Below the pieces are notes generated by a model that did no database searches, was not told the DNA's origin, and was given only the letters and a program-made list of their open reading frames with translations. Both the position numbers and the translations under genes were made by a program. From NCBI GenBank assembly GCA_002694685.1, contig NZMW01000010.1, forward strand, positions 372,001-436,000: a stretch of 64,000 nt of DNA. Direction: 5' to 3'. This document shows positions 33,499-41,334 of the stretch, one piece after another (the stretch's first letter is position 1; every line of letters begins with the position of its first letter). This stretch comes from Balneola sp. Its GTDB lineage: Bacteria > Bacteroidota > Rhodothermia > Balneolales > Balneolaceae.

Positions 33499-35232
33499 TT
33501 AGTATCCGGCAGCCTGCCCATCAACCCGGGATTCGGAGGCTCCAAAGTACACGCCTTTTTCATGGTCGCGCATAATAGCCTGGAAGCGTCCGAAGAAGCT
33601 GTCTCCAATCTGAACGTTATGTCCCATTTGCCTTAAGGCTTGCACAACACTAAAATCTACGCCGGACTCAATACTCACTTGTCCCGTAGTTGTAAGATTG
33701 TCTGAGAGGTTATCTGTTGGCTGAGTGGAGCCGGAATGTTCCCACCGAAAAGCATCTCCGGCTTGCTGAACGTTCATCCCAAAGTCGATGATGTTGGTAA
33801 GAATACTGACATGACCGATCGGCTGATATCCACCCCCCATATTACCAAAGGCCATAATCGGCTTGCCGTCTTTCATAACAAATCCGGGAATAATGGTGTG
33901 AAAAGGTCTTTTTCCGGGCGCATATACATTTGGGTGATCAGGGTCAGTGGAAAATAATTCTCCGCGATTTTGAAAACTGAATCCCGTGCCCGGAACCACA
34001 AACCCGGTACCCATTCCTCGAAAATTACTTTGAATGAGTGAAACCATATTGCCTTCTTCATCTGCGGTTGTAAGATAAATGGTGTCACCATCTTCAATTA
34101 CATCTACCCCGGTGGTGATGTCATTAAGTGCCCGGTCACCGATGAGTTTTCGACGCTCGGCTGCATATTCTTTGGATAACAGTTTATCATAAGGAACCTC
34201 ATGAAAATCGGGATCGGCATAGTGTTTGGCGCGGTCTTCGAAAGCAAGCTTTTTGGCCTCAATCATTAGATGCAGGGTTTCGGCTGACCCAAATCCGGTT
34301 TCCGATAGGTCAAATCCTTCCAGAATATTTAATATCTGTAAGACGGCTGTGCCCTGTACGTTGCCGCCCACCTGGTACACATCATAACCCCGATAATTTA
34401 CGGTTTGCGGTTCTATCCAATCTGAATGGTGGTTGTCGAAATCTTCGTAGCGGAGATAGCCATCGTTTTCTTTCATCCATGTATCAATTTTCTGCGCTAT
34501 TTCTCCTCTGTAGAATGCATCCCGTCCCTGATCTGTAAGCAAGCGGAAGGTATTGCCGAGGTCAGGATTACGGAAGACTTCACCCTTTTCAGGCCCTTCC
34601 CCATCAATGGAAAAAGTCTCTTCAAAAGCTCCGGGCTGGTTCTTCAGAAAGGGAACGCTTCGTCGCCAGGAAGCAGAGATCGCTTCGCTAACCGGAAACC
34701 CGTTTTCAGCATAATAAATAGGTTCAGATAAAATCATATCCATATCAACAGAACCAAAACGTTCGTGCATTTCGAACCAGCCATCCACAGCTCCGGGTAC
34801 GGATACAGAAAGAAGGTCGTAGGCAGGAATATCATCTTCGCCTTTAGCGTCCAGAATCTCCATCAGTCGATCATAAGACAAACCTTGTGGGGAGCGACCG
34901 CTGGCGTTGAGGGCATAGAGTTTCCCGCTTTCGGCATGCCAAATAATAGCAAAGAGATCACCGCCGATTCCATTTCCGGTGGGTTCCATCAAGCCCATGG
35001 CGGCATTAGCTCCGATGGCAGCATCAATGGCATTGCCTCCGTTCCGAAGGATATTCAGACCAACCTGAGTGGCCAAAGGCTGACTGGTGGCTACCATGCC
35101 TCGCTGGGCAATAACCTCAGAGCGCGTTGAGATTAAATTCCCGGCTTCCCGGTCAATTTGGGCAGAAGCAGTTTGGGAGATAAGAAGTAACCCAAAGAGG
35201 AAGAGAGTAGAAGAGTAGAAAAAAGATTTCAT
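33499..35232 (-). CDS. ggt: Gamma-glutamyltransferase (GGT family, COG0405)
   Basis: 577 residues with a signal peptide (LLLISQTASAQ). An autocatalytically processed N-terminal-nucleophile hydrolase. The large-subunit region starts GMVATSQPLATQVGLNILRNGGNAIDAA. The predicted cleavage and catalytic residue is Thr384 in DGDTIYLTTADEEGNMVSLIQS, aligned by the constant spacing to the downstream GN. Small-subunit landmarks are PGTGFSFQNRG and FGNMGGGYQPIGH. It would hydrolyse or transfer gamma-glutamyl groups, for example of glutathione, in the periplasm. Flanked on both sides by REP-like hairpins with nearly identical arms (33453 and 35326). Confidence 0.94.
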   Translation of the reverse strand: MKSFFYSSTLFLFGLLLISQTASAQIDREAGNLISTRSEVIAQRGMVATSQPLATQVGLNILRNGGNAIDAAIGANAAMGLMEPTGNGIGGDLFAIIWHAESGKLYALNASGRSPQGLSYDRLMEILDAKGEDDIPAYDLLSVSVPGAVDGWFEMHERFGSVDMDMILSEPIYYAENGFPVSEAISASWRRSVPFLKNQPGAFEETFSIDGEGPEKGEVFRNPDLGNTFRLLTDQGRDAFYRGEIAQKIDTWMKENDGYLRYEDFDNHHSDWIEPQTVNYRGYDVYQVGGNVQGTAVLQILNILEGFDLSETGFGSAETLHLMIEAKKLAFEDRAKHYADPDFHEVPYDKLLSKEYAAERRKLIGDRALNDITTGVDVIEDGDTIYLTTADEEGNMVSLIQSNFRGMGTGFVVPGTGFSFQNRGELFSTDPDHPNVYAPGKRPFHTIIPGFVMKDGKPIMAFGNMGGGYQPIGHVSILTNIIDFGMNVQQAGDAFRWEHSGSTQPTDNLSDNLTTTGQVSIESGVDFSVVQALRQMGHNVQIGDSFFGRFQAIMRDHEKGVYFGASESRVDGQAAGY

Positions 35233-35325
35233 GTAACAGCTGATTAATTTAAATACGTAGGATTATACAACCCAGAAGTGCCTTTTACAAAAGGGGAGGA
35301 AAGAAAGCCCCGGATATTTTAGTGG

Positions 35326-35375
35326 GAAGCTGGAGCTTCTCCGGTGGCGTCACGAAGTCAGAGCTTCGTGACGAG
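35326..35375 (+). repeat. REP-like composite repeat: two hairpins
   Basis: Hairpin A: GAAGCT GG AGCTTC (35326-35339). Linker TCCGGTGGC. Hairpin B: GTCACGAAG (35349-35357) and CTTCGTGAC (35364-35372) around TCAGAG, followed by GAG. The same A-linker-B-GAG plan is seen at 38219-38269, 59178-59224 and 59822-59867. Confidence 0.85.
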
Positions 35376-35477
35376 CTGTGTTTAGAGTAGTCACGAGCTG
35401 AAAAGGCGTAATCAAAGTGGGGCATTAATGTGGAGAGATAAGGAAGGAAGTGATATTTAAAATATTAAAATAAGACC

Positions 35478-35492
35478 TGACACAATGTGTCA
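35478..35492. promoter_or_regulatory. 15-bp perfect palindrome upstream of the deoxynucleotidase gene
   Basis: TGACACA A TGTGTCA lies 110 bases upstream of the start codon at 35602 and 246 bases upstream of ggt. It looks like a dimeric regulator site. It lacks a T-run and its arms are too short for a repeat family member. Confidence 0.45.
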
Positions 35493-35601
35493 TATTCAGT
35501 CCTTATCTTTTAAGGTGATTTCGGGAAAAATTGAGAGGTAGCTTAAACTGTAAATCACATTTACTCTCCCATCAAATCTTAAAATCAAAATTCATATAAC
35601 A

Positions 35602-36066
35602 ATGAGTAATCAAATACGTGTTTTTGTTGACATGGATAATGTGTTAGTCAACTTCCAGTCGGGTATTGATCAGTTATCAGAAGACGAGAAAAAGTCTTAC
35701 GGTGATGACCTTGATAACGTGCCGGGCATTTTTTCTACTATGAAGCCTTTACCTGGAGCCATTGAAGCTTACCATTGGTTGGCTGAAAACTTCGATACTT
35801 ATATACTGTCAACCGCCCCTTGGGATAACCCTACTTCCTGGATCGATAAGCGATTATGGGTAGAAGAATATATTGGGGATAAGGCTTACAAAAGGCTGAT
35901 CCTGAGTCATCACAAAAACCTTGTGAATGGAGATTATATAATTGATGATCGTACCGCAAGAGGAGTTGATAAGTTTGAGGGCACCCATATCCATTTTGCA
36001 CAGGAAGGGTTTGAAAACTGGGAGAAAGTGCTGGATTACTTCAAACAAGTAAAGGCTGAATTGTAA
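35602..36066 (+). CDS. 5'(3')-deoxyribonucleotidase-like HAD hydrolase (NT5C family)
   Basis: 154 residues. HAD motif I is VFVDMDNVLVNF, with the nucleophile Asp and the NT5C-type DMDxVLxxF. Then FSTMKPLPGAIEAYHWLAE, motif II YILSTAPWDNPTSW, motif III lysine KRLILSHHKN and motif IV DYIIDDRTARG. The set fits the small bacterial 5'-nucleotidases of deoxypyrimidine nucleotides. A short hairpin at 36091-36116, with flanking T and A runs, provides a bidirectional terminator towards the convergent polymerase gene. Confidence 0.85.
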   Translation: MSNQIRVFVDMDNVLVNFQSGIDQLSEDEKKSYGDDLDNVPGIFSTMKPLPGAIEAYHWLAENFDTYILSTAPWDNPTSWIDKRLWVEEYIGDKAYKRLILSHHKNLVNGDYIIDDRTARGVDKFEGTHIHFAQEGFENWEKVLDYFKQVKAEL

Positions 36067-36084
36067 GTCTGCCAACTAATAGCA

Positions 36085-36120
36085 GATTTTTTACTGGTAG
36101 CTCCAGCTTCCAGTAAAAAA
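36085..36120. terminator. Bidirectional terminator made of a REP-like hairpin
   Basis: TTACTGG (36091-36097) pairs with CCAGTAA (36110-36116), flanked by T-run and A-run, between two convergent genes. The loop GTAGCTCCAGCTT contains, on the minus strand, the same GGAAGCTGGAGCT word as hairpin A of the composite repeats. Confidence 0.75.
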
Positions 36121-36131
36121 AGATGCCATAT

Positions 36132-37475
36132 TCAAACATTCCTCTCCAGAAAGTGCGTATTGCCTTCCACTCGGTATAAGGTATTTGCTTTAGTAATGTA
36201 CTTCTGCCCGAATCGATTTTTGATCTCGTCCATTGCTTTGACCCGGGCGGTTTTATCCTCATCATCCTGAAAGAAGACATTAAGCTGGTTCGTTTTGTCA
36301 ATCTCATAAGTCCCCAGCATCAGGTTACGAATCTCGATGTCATGACTGCATATTTCTTTCAGCCCTGGTTCAATTTTTTCCATGAGGCTTTGGTATACGT
36401 AGTCATCGATATTGGTATGGGCAGATGTTACAAACCGAAATCCAATCCCGGGCTTATCCTGCTCATTAAAACCGATCACTCCGGAAAATGAATTAGCCCG
36501 AATACCATAGGCTCTCATTCGGTAGCATACTTGTTGAACGGCAATGGCGTACTCTCCTTTTACCCGTTCTAAATCAGTTGATCCTTCCGAGAAAGTGTGT
36601 CCATAGCTCACACCACCTTTTGGCTCGTAGTTCTCAGAGATTTCTTCCATCACCCGTCCCTGATCTTTGCCGGTAATGGTTTGGAACAGCATCTTACCAA
36701 AGTTGGCCCCGAACAGCCGTATAAAAGTTTTTTGGTTACCCCGTTCAGCTACATCTCCGATGGATTTATAGCCTTCAGCAAGTATGTGCTCATGCCTGCG
36801 CCTGCCAACTCCCCATACTTCATTGACGTCGAGGGGCCAGATCTCAGAGCGCTCCTCGTCTTCCGTAAGAATAAGACTTCGTCCTTTGGGCTTGTCCAAA
36901 CTGCTGGCAAGTTTCGCATAGGTCTTGGATCGGGCAATTCCGATAGCTCCCACTAAGCAGGTGGCCTGATAAATACGTTTTTGGAGCCGCTGAGCAAAAC
37001 TATTGATTTGTTGGCGAGTACGACCTTTAAGAAAATCGATTTCCATGAAATACTCATCCATAGAATACCGCTCCACGACGGGAGCAAATTCCTTAAATAT
37101 AAAATGAACCTGCTTTGATATGGCGGTGTATGCGTCATAGTCTACCTGGAGCATACACACATGCGGGCAAAGCTGATAGGCTTCAAAGGCACTCATGCCG
37201 GTTTTGATACCCAGCTTCCGGGCCTCATAACTGGCTGTAGCCACAATCCCTTTTACCTGACCATTTTCCTTTCTCCATCCCCCGATAATTAGCGGCAACC
37301 CGTACATTTTTCTTCGAAGCTGTTCTACCTGAGCGTAGAAGCATGCGAAGTCAAAGTGCAGGTACAAGCGGTCTTTTTGGGAGCGATGCTGATGCTCAGG
37401 GTATACGGTGTTATATAGGGTTATTCGGTGGACATCATGTTCGGGCTGATAAGGGTGCGGCTTTTTATTTGGCAT
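36132..37475 (-). CDS. Y-family DNA polymerase (DinB/Pol IV-like)
   Basis: 447 residues. Catalytic carboxylates are visible: Asp42 in LHFDFACFYAQVEQ (with Tyr47 as steric gate) and Asp140-Glu141 in ERYSMDEYFMEI. Then LVGAIGIARSKTYAKLASSLDKPKG and the helix-hairpin-helix region VWGVGRRRHEHILAEGYKSIGDVAE. It would perform error-prone translesion synthesis. It has an N-terminal extension of about 35 residues before the palm. It is divergent from an unknown 201-residue gene, with 71 bases between the two start codons, so regulation may be shared. Confidence 0.9.
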   Translation of the reverse strand: MPNKKPHPYQPEHDVHRITLYNTVYPEHQHRSQKDRLYLHFDFACFYAQVEQLRRKMYGLPLIIGGWRKENGQVKGIVATASYEARKLGIKTGMSAFEAYQLCPHVCMLQVDYDAYTAISKQVHFIFKEFAPVVERYSMDEYFMEIDFLKGRTRQQINSFAQRLQKRIYQATCLVGAIGIARSKTYAKLASSLDKPKGRSLILTEDEERSEIWPLDVNEVWGVGRRRHEHILAEGYKSIGDVAERGNQKTFIRLFGANFGKMLFQTITGKDQGRVMEEISENYEPKGGVSYGHTFSEGSTDLERVKGEYAIAVQQVCYRMRAYGIRANSFSGVIGFNEQDKPGIGFRFVTSAHTNIDDYVYQSLMEKIEPGLKEICSHDIEIRNLMLGTYEIDKTNQLNVFFQDDEDKTARVKAMDEIKNRFGQKYITKANTLYRVEGNTHFLERNV

Positions 37476-37524
37476 TTTCTCTCCATATATATTGATATGT
37501 ACAAAATATGTGTATAGTTTAAAA

Positions 37525-37547
37525 TGACCAAACAGAATTACTGGTCA
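37525..37547. promoter_or_regulatory. Inverted repeat between divergent polymerase and unknown gene
   Basis: TGACCA and TGGTCA are separated by 11 bases, the right half overlapping the start codon at 37547. Nearby, TGTACAAAATATGTGTATA (about 37498-37516) is a looser symmetric stretch. Either could be a shared operator, for example for an SOS repressor, but no known LexA box is recognised. Confidence 0.4.
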
Positions 37548-38152
37548 TGAACAAATTTCCGCTTATAGATATGTTGGCAATTTTTACCCGGTACGGAGGA
37601 GTCCGCTACCCGGACTGGCGTTTGTCCTATCGCAGGGATGTTGCCCAGGTTCGGTCTTGCCACAGTAAAGTTCAGGGCGGGGTGATGAAGTCGTTTTACA
37701 CAGTGGAAACAAAGACGGGGGATATCTTGGACCTCATGTTTAATGAAGAAGAGTTGCTCTGGAGTTTAGTGCCAGCGCCCGGTTATGAAGGAAAAGCCAT
37801 AGACCGCGTACTCGTTTATGTACAGCGCCATAAGCACCTGCCTTCACGAGCACATCGCATGGTGCCTTATCGTTTTGAGCTGCTCCCGGAAGAGGTAGCT
37901 AAAAAGCAGTATGATGGTACGGAGCGACCCCTCATTCAGCGAATGCAGCCTTATAGATTTCAATCCGGAAAAATTAACTCCGCACAGGTGATGGATATTC
38001 CTACCCGGCATATGGAAAACGTGATGGTTACCAAGGAACTTAACTATGTAGTAAAAACCGATGAAAATCGATTCTTTCATCTGGTATATATTCTGGATCA
38101 ACTAGACTGGAGGCTGATGCAGGAGGTAGATGAGGAGTTCTTTTTTGTTTGA
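37547..38152 (+). CDS. Unknown protein divergently paired with the Y-family polymerase
   Basis: 201 residues, soluble. No family is recognised. Features are an N-terminal half rich in basic and aromatic residues (YPDWRLSYRRDVAQVRSCH), two similar PYRFELLPEE / PYRFQSGKIN segments (about 101-112 and 134-144), and a C-terminal stretch VVKTDENRFFHLVYILDQLDWRLMQEVDEEFFFV that reads like a compact beta-rich domain. An internal ATG at residue 47 (MKSFYTVETKTGD) is an alternative start. The divergent arrangement with the polymerase suggests a role in damage tolerance (inference). Confidence 0.65.
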   Translation: MNKFPLIDMLAIFTRYGGVRYPDWRLSYRRDVAQVRSCHSKVQGGVMKSFYTVETKTGDILDLMFNEEELLWSLVPAPGYEGKAIDRVLVYVQRHKHLPSRAHRMVPYRFELLPEEVAKKQYDGTERPLIQRMQPYRFQSGKINSAQVMDIPTRHMENVMVTKELNYVVKTDENRFFHLVYILDQLDWRLMQEVDEEFFFV

Positions 38153-38218
38153 GGGATGGCTTTGCCTATCACATTAACTGCCTCAAGATTTTGGTGGGTG
38201 TTAACCTATTTGCTTAAC

Positions 38219-38308
38219 CTCGTTGCTAAGCTCTGGCTTAGCAACGCAGTCCCGGAGGCTCCAGCTTCCTAGGTAGCATGACGAAGCAGGAGCTTCTTGT
38301 CGCGTACG
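38219..38308. repeat. Inverted pair of REP-like repeats
   Basis: 38219-38269 is a full composite in minus orientation. Hairpin B arms GTTGCTAAG/CTTAGCAAC surround CTCTGG, preceded by CTC (GAG on the minus strand); the linker is GCAGTCCCGG; hairpin A is AGGCTCCAGCTTCC. 38272-38308 is a degraded plus-orientation copy (GACGAAGC ... GCTTCTTGTC, with AGGAGC at the apex). Together they resemble a BIME. Confidence 0.75.
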
Positions 38309-38433
38309 TTCCTCTTCACAAAAATCGGTTTTGAAATGTATCCTAAAACACCAGTCTAAACTCAATGAAATGCCTTTGCCTGATATCCTGTTGTAGTTTT
38401 TGACTAATTCAAATAAATCAAAAGAGACAGAAT

Positions 38434-38757
38434 ATGAGTACAGCAACAGAAGAAGTCGCAGAAGCAAAATTAACCGAGGGAAATGATGTGAAGGAAATCC
38501 TGGCATCCGGAGAAAATGTAGGACTTAGAGTTTGGAGAGATGAAGAGCCGGGAGCCGACAAAGAAATGCACAGCCATTCTTATGAAACAGTTGGTTACGT
38601 GCTTAAGGGTAAGGCAGAATTACACGTAAACGATAAAGTGATCGAGCTGACAGAAGGTAATTCCTATTTAGTACCTAAAGAAGCAGAGCACACGTATAAA
38701 ATTTTAGAAACATTCTCAGCTGTAGAGGCGACTTCACCGCCGGCGCATCTACAGTAA
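38434..38757 (+). CDS. Cupin-domain protein
   Basis: 107 residues, a single small beta-barrel cupin. The first motif region is KEMHSHSYETVGYVLKGKAELHVNDKVIELTEGN, with two His and the Glu. The second is YLVPKEAEHTYKILET, with the third His. The metal site thus seems intact. The substrate is unknown, and such proteins often act as metal-dependent enzymes or small-molecule sensors. A terminator follows at 38781. Confidence 0.85.
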   Translation: MSTATEEVAEAKLTEGNDVKEILASGENVGLRVWRDEEPGADKEMHSHSYETVGYVLKGKAELHVNDKVIELTEGNSYLVPKEAEHTYKILETFSAVEATSPPAHLQ

Positions 38758-38780
38758 TGACATATGAGATTTAGTTCTTT

Positions 38781-38815
38781 AAGGCTCGATGATTTTTCAT
38801 CGGGCTTTTCTTTTT
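38781..38815 (+). terminator. Rho-independent terminator of the cupin gene
   Basis: GCTCGATGA pairs with TCATCGGGC around TTTT and is followed by TTTTCTTTTT. Confidence 0.8.
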
Positions 38816-38823
38816 GAAGGCAA

Positions 38824-39402
38824 TTAAGGAGCAATCCAACGCTCTTTCCAAGATCCATTGGACGACAGCTCTCTGAAAGATCGCAAGTGCCGATGACCAT
38901 CAAGCTGAAGAAATTCCATACTGTGCGACTCAATATGGATCACGCAAAAATGTTCAGAGTCCTCAAGATTCCACTCGTAGGCCTCATCAGGCTTTTGGAT
39001 AACTTCTCCCGGACTCTTAACTGAAGTGTAGGAATGAGTTCCTTTAGAGCCGGATTCTGTCCAGTGGTTAAGGTTCCCTTCGCCATCAGATAAAACCTTA
39101 GCGCTACCTTTGACAGTGACCTGAAGTTTTTGGTCGTGATCATAAAAAAGAAGGCTCACAGAATTGTTATCTATGAGATCTTCAACTTTACCGGATCGGG
39201 CATCTGTGTAGATAGTAAAGCGATTATGTTGGCTGAACTTCCTAAGAACCACCATTCGCTGAGACGGTTGATCTTTTGCATCAACAGTGGCAAGGCTTAG
39301 ATATCGAAAAGCATGTCCGGGATTTTTTGAGGCGGCATTCAGTTCACTTAACACCTTTCCCCAGGCCTCTTCAATCGTCATTTCATGGTTTATGATTGGC
39401 AT
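38824..39402 (-). CDS. Pyridoxamine 5'-phosphate oxidase family flavoprotein
   Basis: 192 residues with the split-barrel FMN-binding fold. SLATVDAKDQPSQRMVVLRKF matches the PNPOx start (RxVVLR), followed by FTIYTDARSGKVEDLIDNN and VSLLFYDHDQKLQVTVKGSAKV, and a C-terminal HRHLRSFRELSSNGSWKERWIAP resembling the PdxH dimer-interface end (R-W-x-P). It may be a general FMN-dependent oxidoreductase rather than true PdxH, since the canonical substrate residues are not all evident. It starts one base after the stop of the CPXCG gene, on the same strand. Confidence 0.82.
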   Translation of the reverse strand: MPIINHEMTIEEAWGKVLSELNAASKNPGHAFRYLSLATVDAKDQPSQRMVVLRKFSQHNRFTIYTDARSGKVEDLIDNNSVSLLFYDHDQKLQVTVKGSAKVLSDGEGNLNHWTESGSKGTHSYTSVKSPGEVIQKPDEAYEWNLEDSEHFCVIHIESHSMEFLQLDGHRHLRSFRELSSNGSWKERWIAP

Positions 39403-39403
39403 A

Positions 39404-39595
39404 TTATTGTCCTATTGATGAAGCTTCAAAATAGATAAGGTCTTCGCCTTGAAATTTGTAGTGAATGTTGATGGGGTTACAGCAGACTTCACAGTCTTCG
39501 ATGTATTCCTGTTCTGGATAAAATTGCTCTAAAATCATATTGATCTGAGCTCCACAGTAGGGACACATAAAAGTATGTTCAAACTCGCCTGTCAT
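39404..39595 (-). CDS. CPXCG-motif cysteine-rich small protein
   Basis: 63 residues. CPYCG near the N-terminus and CEVCCNPI about 23 residues later form a likely four-cysteine zinc ribbon. The sequence, including YIEDCEVCCNPI, matches the small 'CPXCG' family of unknown function. It is translated immediately before the FMN-binding protein (one-base gap), so the two are coupled. Confidence 0.85.
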   Translation of the reverse strand: MTGEFEHTFMCPYCGAQINMILEQFYPEQEYIEDCEVCCNPINIHYKFQGEDLIYFEASSIGQ

Positions 39596-39613
39596 GATTT
39601 ATGAGATTTATAA

Positions 39614-39645
39614 GAAAAGCCGAGCTTGAAGGCTCGGCTTAACTA
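39614..39645 (-). terminator. Terminator between the MDR gene and the CPXCG gene
   Basis: AAGCCGAGC pairs perfectly with GCTCGGCTT around TTGAAG. On the minus strand it is followed by TTCTT, so it serves the MDR gene (stop at 39662). Confidence 0.78.
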
Positions 39646-39661
39646 ATTTTTGAAAAGGTAA

Positions 39662-40618
39662 CTACGGAGTGATTATTAATTTCCCTCGGGTGTGAAGGGA
39701 TTGAACCTTCTGCAGGGCGTCTCCGGTTTCATAAAGAGTGAATGTTTCTGTGACGGGTAAAGAAATTTTACCACTGTCTGCTAATACAGCAATGTGCTCG
39801 AGCTGTTCTGCATTAGGCTCTACAAATACATATTTAAAGTCAATATCATCACTGATGTCAGGTTTGCTGTTTGTGATAGAAACTACTTTTCCACCTTCTT
39901 TCAGCACACCAGTTTCCATGACTTGTGCAAAAGAATCTCCACGGGAACAATGGAAAATCACATCTACTCCATCTGAGTGAATTTCTTTCACGGCCTCACC
40001 GACATGTGTATCCTGATAATCAATGGTGTGGTCAGCACCAAGTTCTTTCATGTATTCGTGATTGGCTTCACTTGCAACACCAATAACATTTGCACCAACT
40101 GATTTTGCCAGCTGAATAGCTAAGGTGCCAACTCCACCCGAAGCTCCTAACACGAGTAAAGTTTGATTTTCTTTCAACTCCCCAAAATCAAAAATTGACT
40201 GATAAGCTGTTAACCCAACTAATGGGATTCCGCCCGCTTCTTCCATAGAAATATTAGAAGGTCGTTCAGCGAGATAAGATTCGGGCAGACTGATATACTC
40301 AGCAAAAGTCCCGTGCTGAATTTTAGGTCGGCGTGCATAAGCATATACTTCATCTCCGGCGCTAAAGCGACTTGCCGAGTGACCGGTTTCTTCAACCACA
40401 CCTGCAACATCCCATCCGGGAATTAAGGGGAATTCTCCGGGGATAGCATCTTTGAGGTGACCGCCCACAATTGCAGCATCTACCGGATTTACACCTGCTG
40501 CTTTAACTCGAACTAGTACTTCGCCCTCGCCGGCCTCAGGTTTATTCTGTTCTCCAGTTTTAATCTTGTCAAAATCTCCATACTGCTCTAAATAAGCAGC
40601 GTTCATTGTATTGCTCAT
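39662..40618 (-). CDS. NADP-dependent MDR oxidoreductase
   Basis: 318 residues. GroES-like domain: VLVRVKAAGVNPVDAAI, LIPGWDVAGVVEETG, GDEVYAYARRP. Rossmann domain: LLVLGASGGVGTLAIQLAKSVGANVIGVAS. No zinc-binding cysteines are seen, as in zeta-crystallin/quinone-reductase relatives. It is a paralogue of the 12.0-13.0 kb gene but clearly different in sequence. The substrate is unknown. Confidence 0.87.
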   Translation of the reverse strand: MSNTMNAAYLEQYGDFDKIKTGEQNKPEAGEGEVLVRVKAAGVNPVDAAIVGGHLKDAIPGEFPLIPGWDVAGVVEETGHSASRFSAGDEVYAYARRPKIQHGTFAEYISLPESYLAERPSNISMEEAGGIPLVGLTAYQSIFDFGELKENQTLLVLGASGGVGTLAIQLAKSVGANVIGVASEANHEYMKELGADHTIDYQDTHVGEAVKEIHSDGVDVIFHCSRGDSFAQVMETGVLKEGGKVVSITNSKPDISDDIDFKYVFVEPNAEQLEHIAVLADSGKISLPVTETFTLYETGDALQKVQSLHTRGKLIITP

Positions 40619-40692
40619 AAATATGTGTTGATGAATGTCTTTTTCTATTTGATATCAAAACAAGTGAACAAAACAGTGCATTCCGCTAAATG

Positions 40693-41235
40693 CTATTTAA
40701 GTGAAAAAGTCTCGATAACCTTCCAGGACTCACCATTATGTTTTAAAACAGAAAGAGTATTTGCTTTAAAAGAGCCTTTAAACTCTCGATTTTCGAACTC
40801 CTCCCAGGCTTTGTAAAAATTGGATTTGGTGAGATCTTTGAAGGCGAGTGTTACATGAGGGTGATAAGGCCGTTCCGCATAATTGTAGTTGAAGAGTTCA
40901 GAATGAGATCGAGCCAGTGCTTCCAGTTTTTCTTGCACTTCCATGAGTTGCGGGCTTTGTTCTACATCAATAAAAACAACCCGGGGTGGGAAGGTAGAGA
41001 AGTTATTAAGGTGCACTTCAACCGGTTCAAATTTCTGAATAAAAGCTTCCAGCAGAGAACTTAATTGATTGGTGTCTTCATCTTCCAGCCGAAAAGGACT
41101 GAGTAGGGTGATATGTGGAGGAGCATTCAGCGAGTGGGAGCTTTTGAACTTCTCTTTTACCTCCAGCTTCAACTCCTGTATTTCATCCTTAAGCGGACTG
41201 GGAGGAATTAAAGCTATAAAGTACAGTTGGTTCAT
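40693..41235 (-). CDS. 2'-5' RNA ligase / cyclic phosphodiesterase family protein
   Basis: 180 residues with the two H-x-T-x motifs of the 2H phosphoesterase superfamily, PPHITLLSPF near residue 42 and HPHVTLAFKDL near residue 127, at the usual spacing. Members reversibly ligate 2',5' RNA ends or hydrolyse cyclic phosphates. The physiological role in bacteria is unclear. It ends the run of minus-strand genes downstream of argH, separated from it by a long inverted repeat. Confidence 0.86.
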   Translation of the reverse strand: MNQLYFIALIPPSPLKDEIQELKLEVKEKFKSSHSLNAPPHITLLSPFRLEDEDTNQLSSLLEAFIQKFEPVEVHLNNFSTFPPRVVFIDVEQSPQLMEVQEKLEALARSHSELFNYNYAERPYHPHVTLAFKDLTKSNFYKAWEEFENREFKGSFKANTLSVLKHNGESWKVIETFSLK

Positions 41236-41250
41236 GAGTTATAGTAGTTA

Positions 41251-41334
41251 GATATGAGATGTAAGATTTTAGACTCGAGATAATCTTACATCTTATGTCT
41301 TATATCTAGAGTCTAAAATCTATTATATCTCAAG
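41251..41334. repeat. Nested inverted repeats downstream of argH
   Basis: GATGTAAGAT faces ATCTTACATC, and AGATTTTAGACTC faces GAGTCTAAAATCT, in an interleaved arrangement that permits two alternative hairpins. The element ends at the argH stop codon region. It could terminate or stabilise the arginine transcript. Confidence 0.6.

Larger units (their letters stand above)
35233..35601. other. Spacer with REP-like composite and a symmetric site
   Basis: Holds the two-hairpin repeat at 35326-35375 and a 15-bp palindrome at 35478-35492. No gene is visible. The rest is AT-rich and probably carries the divergent promoters of ggt and the nucleotidase. Confidence 0.55.
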
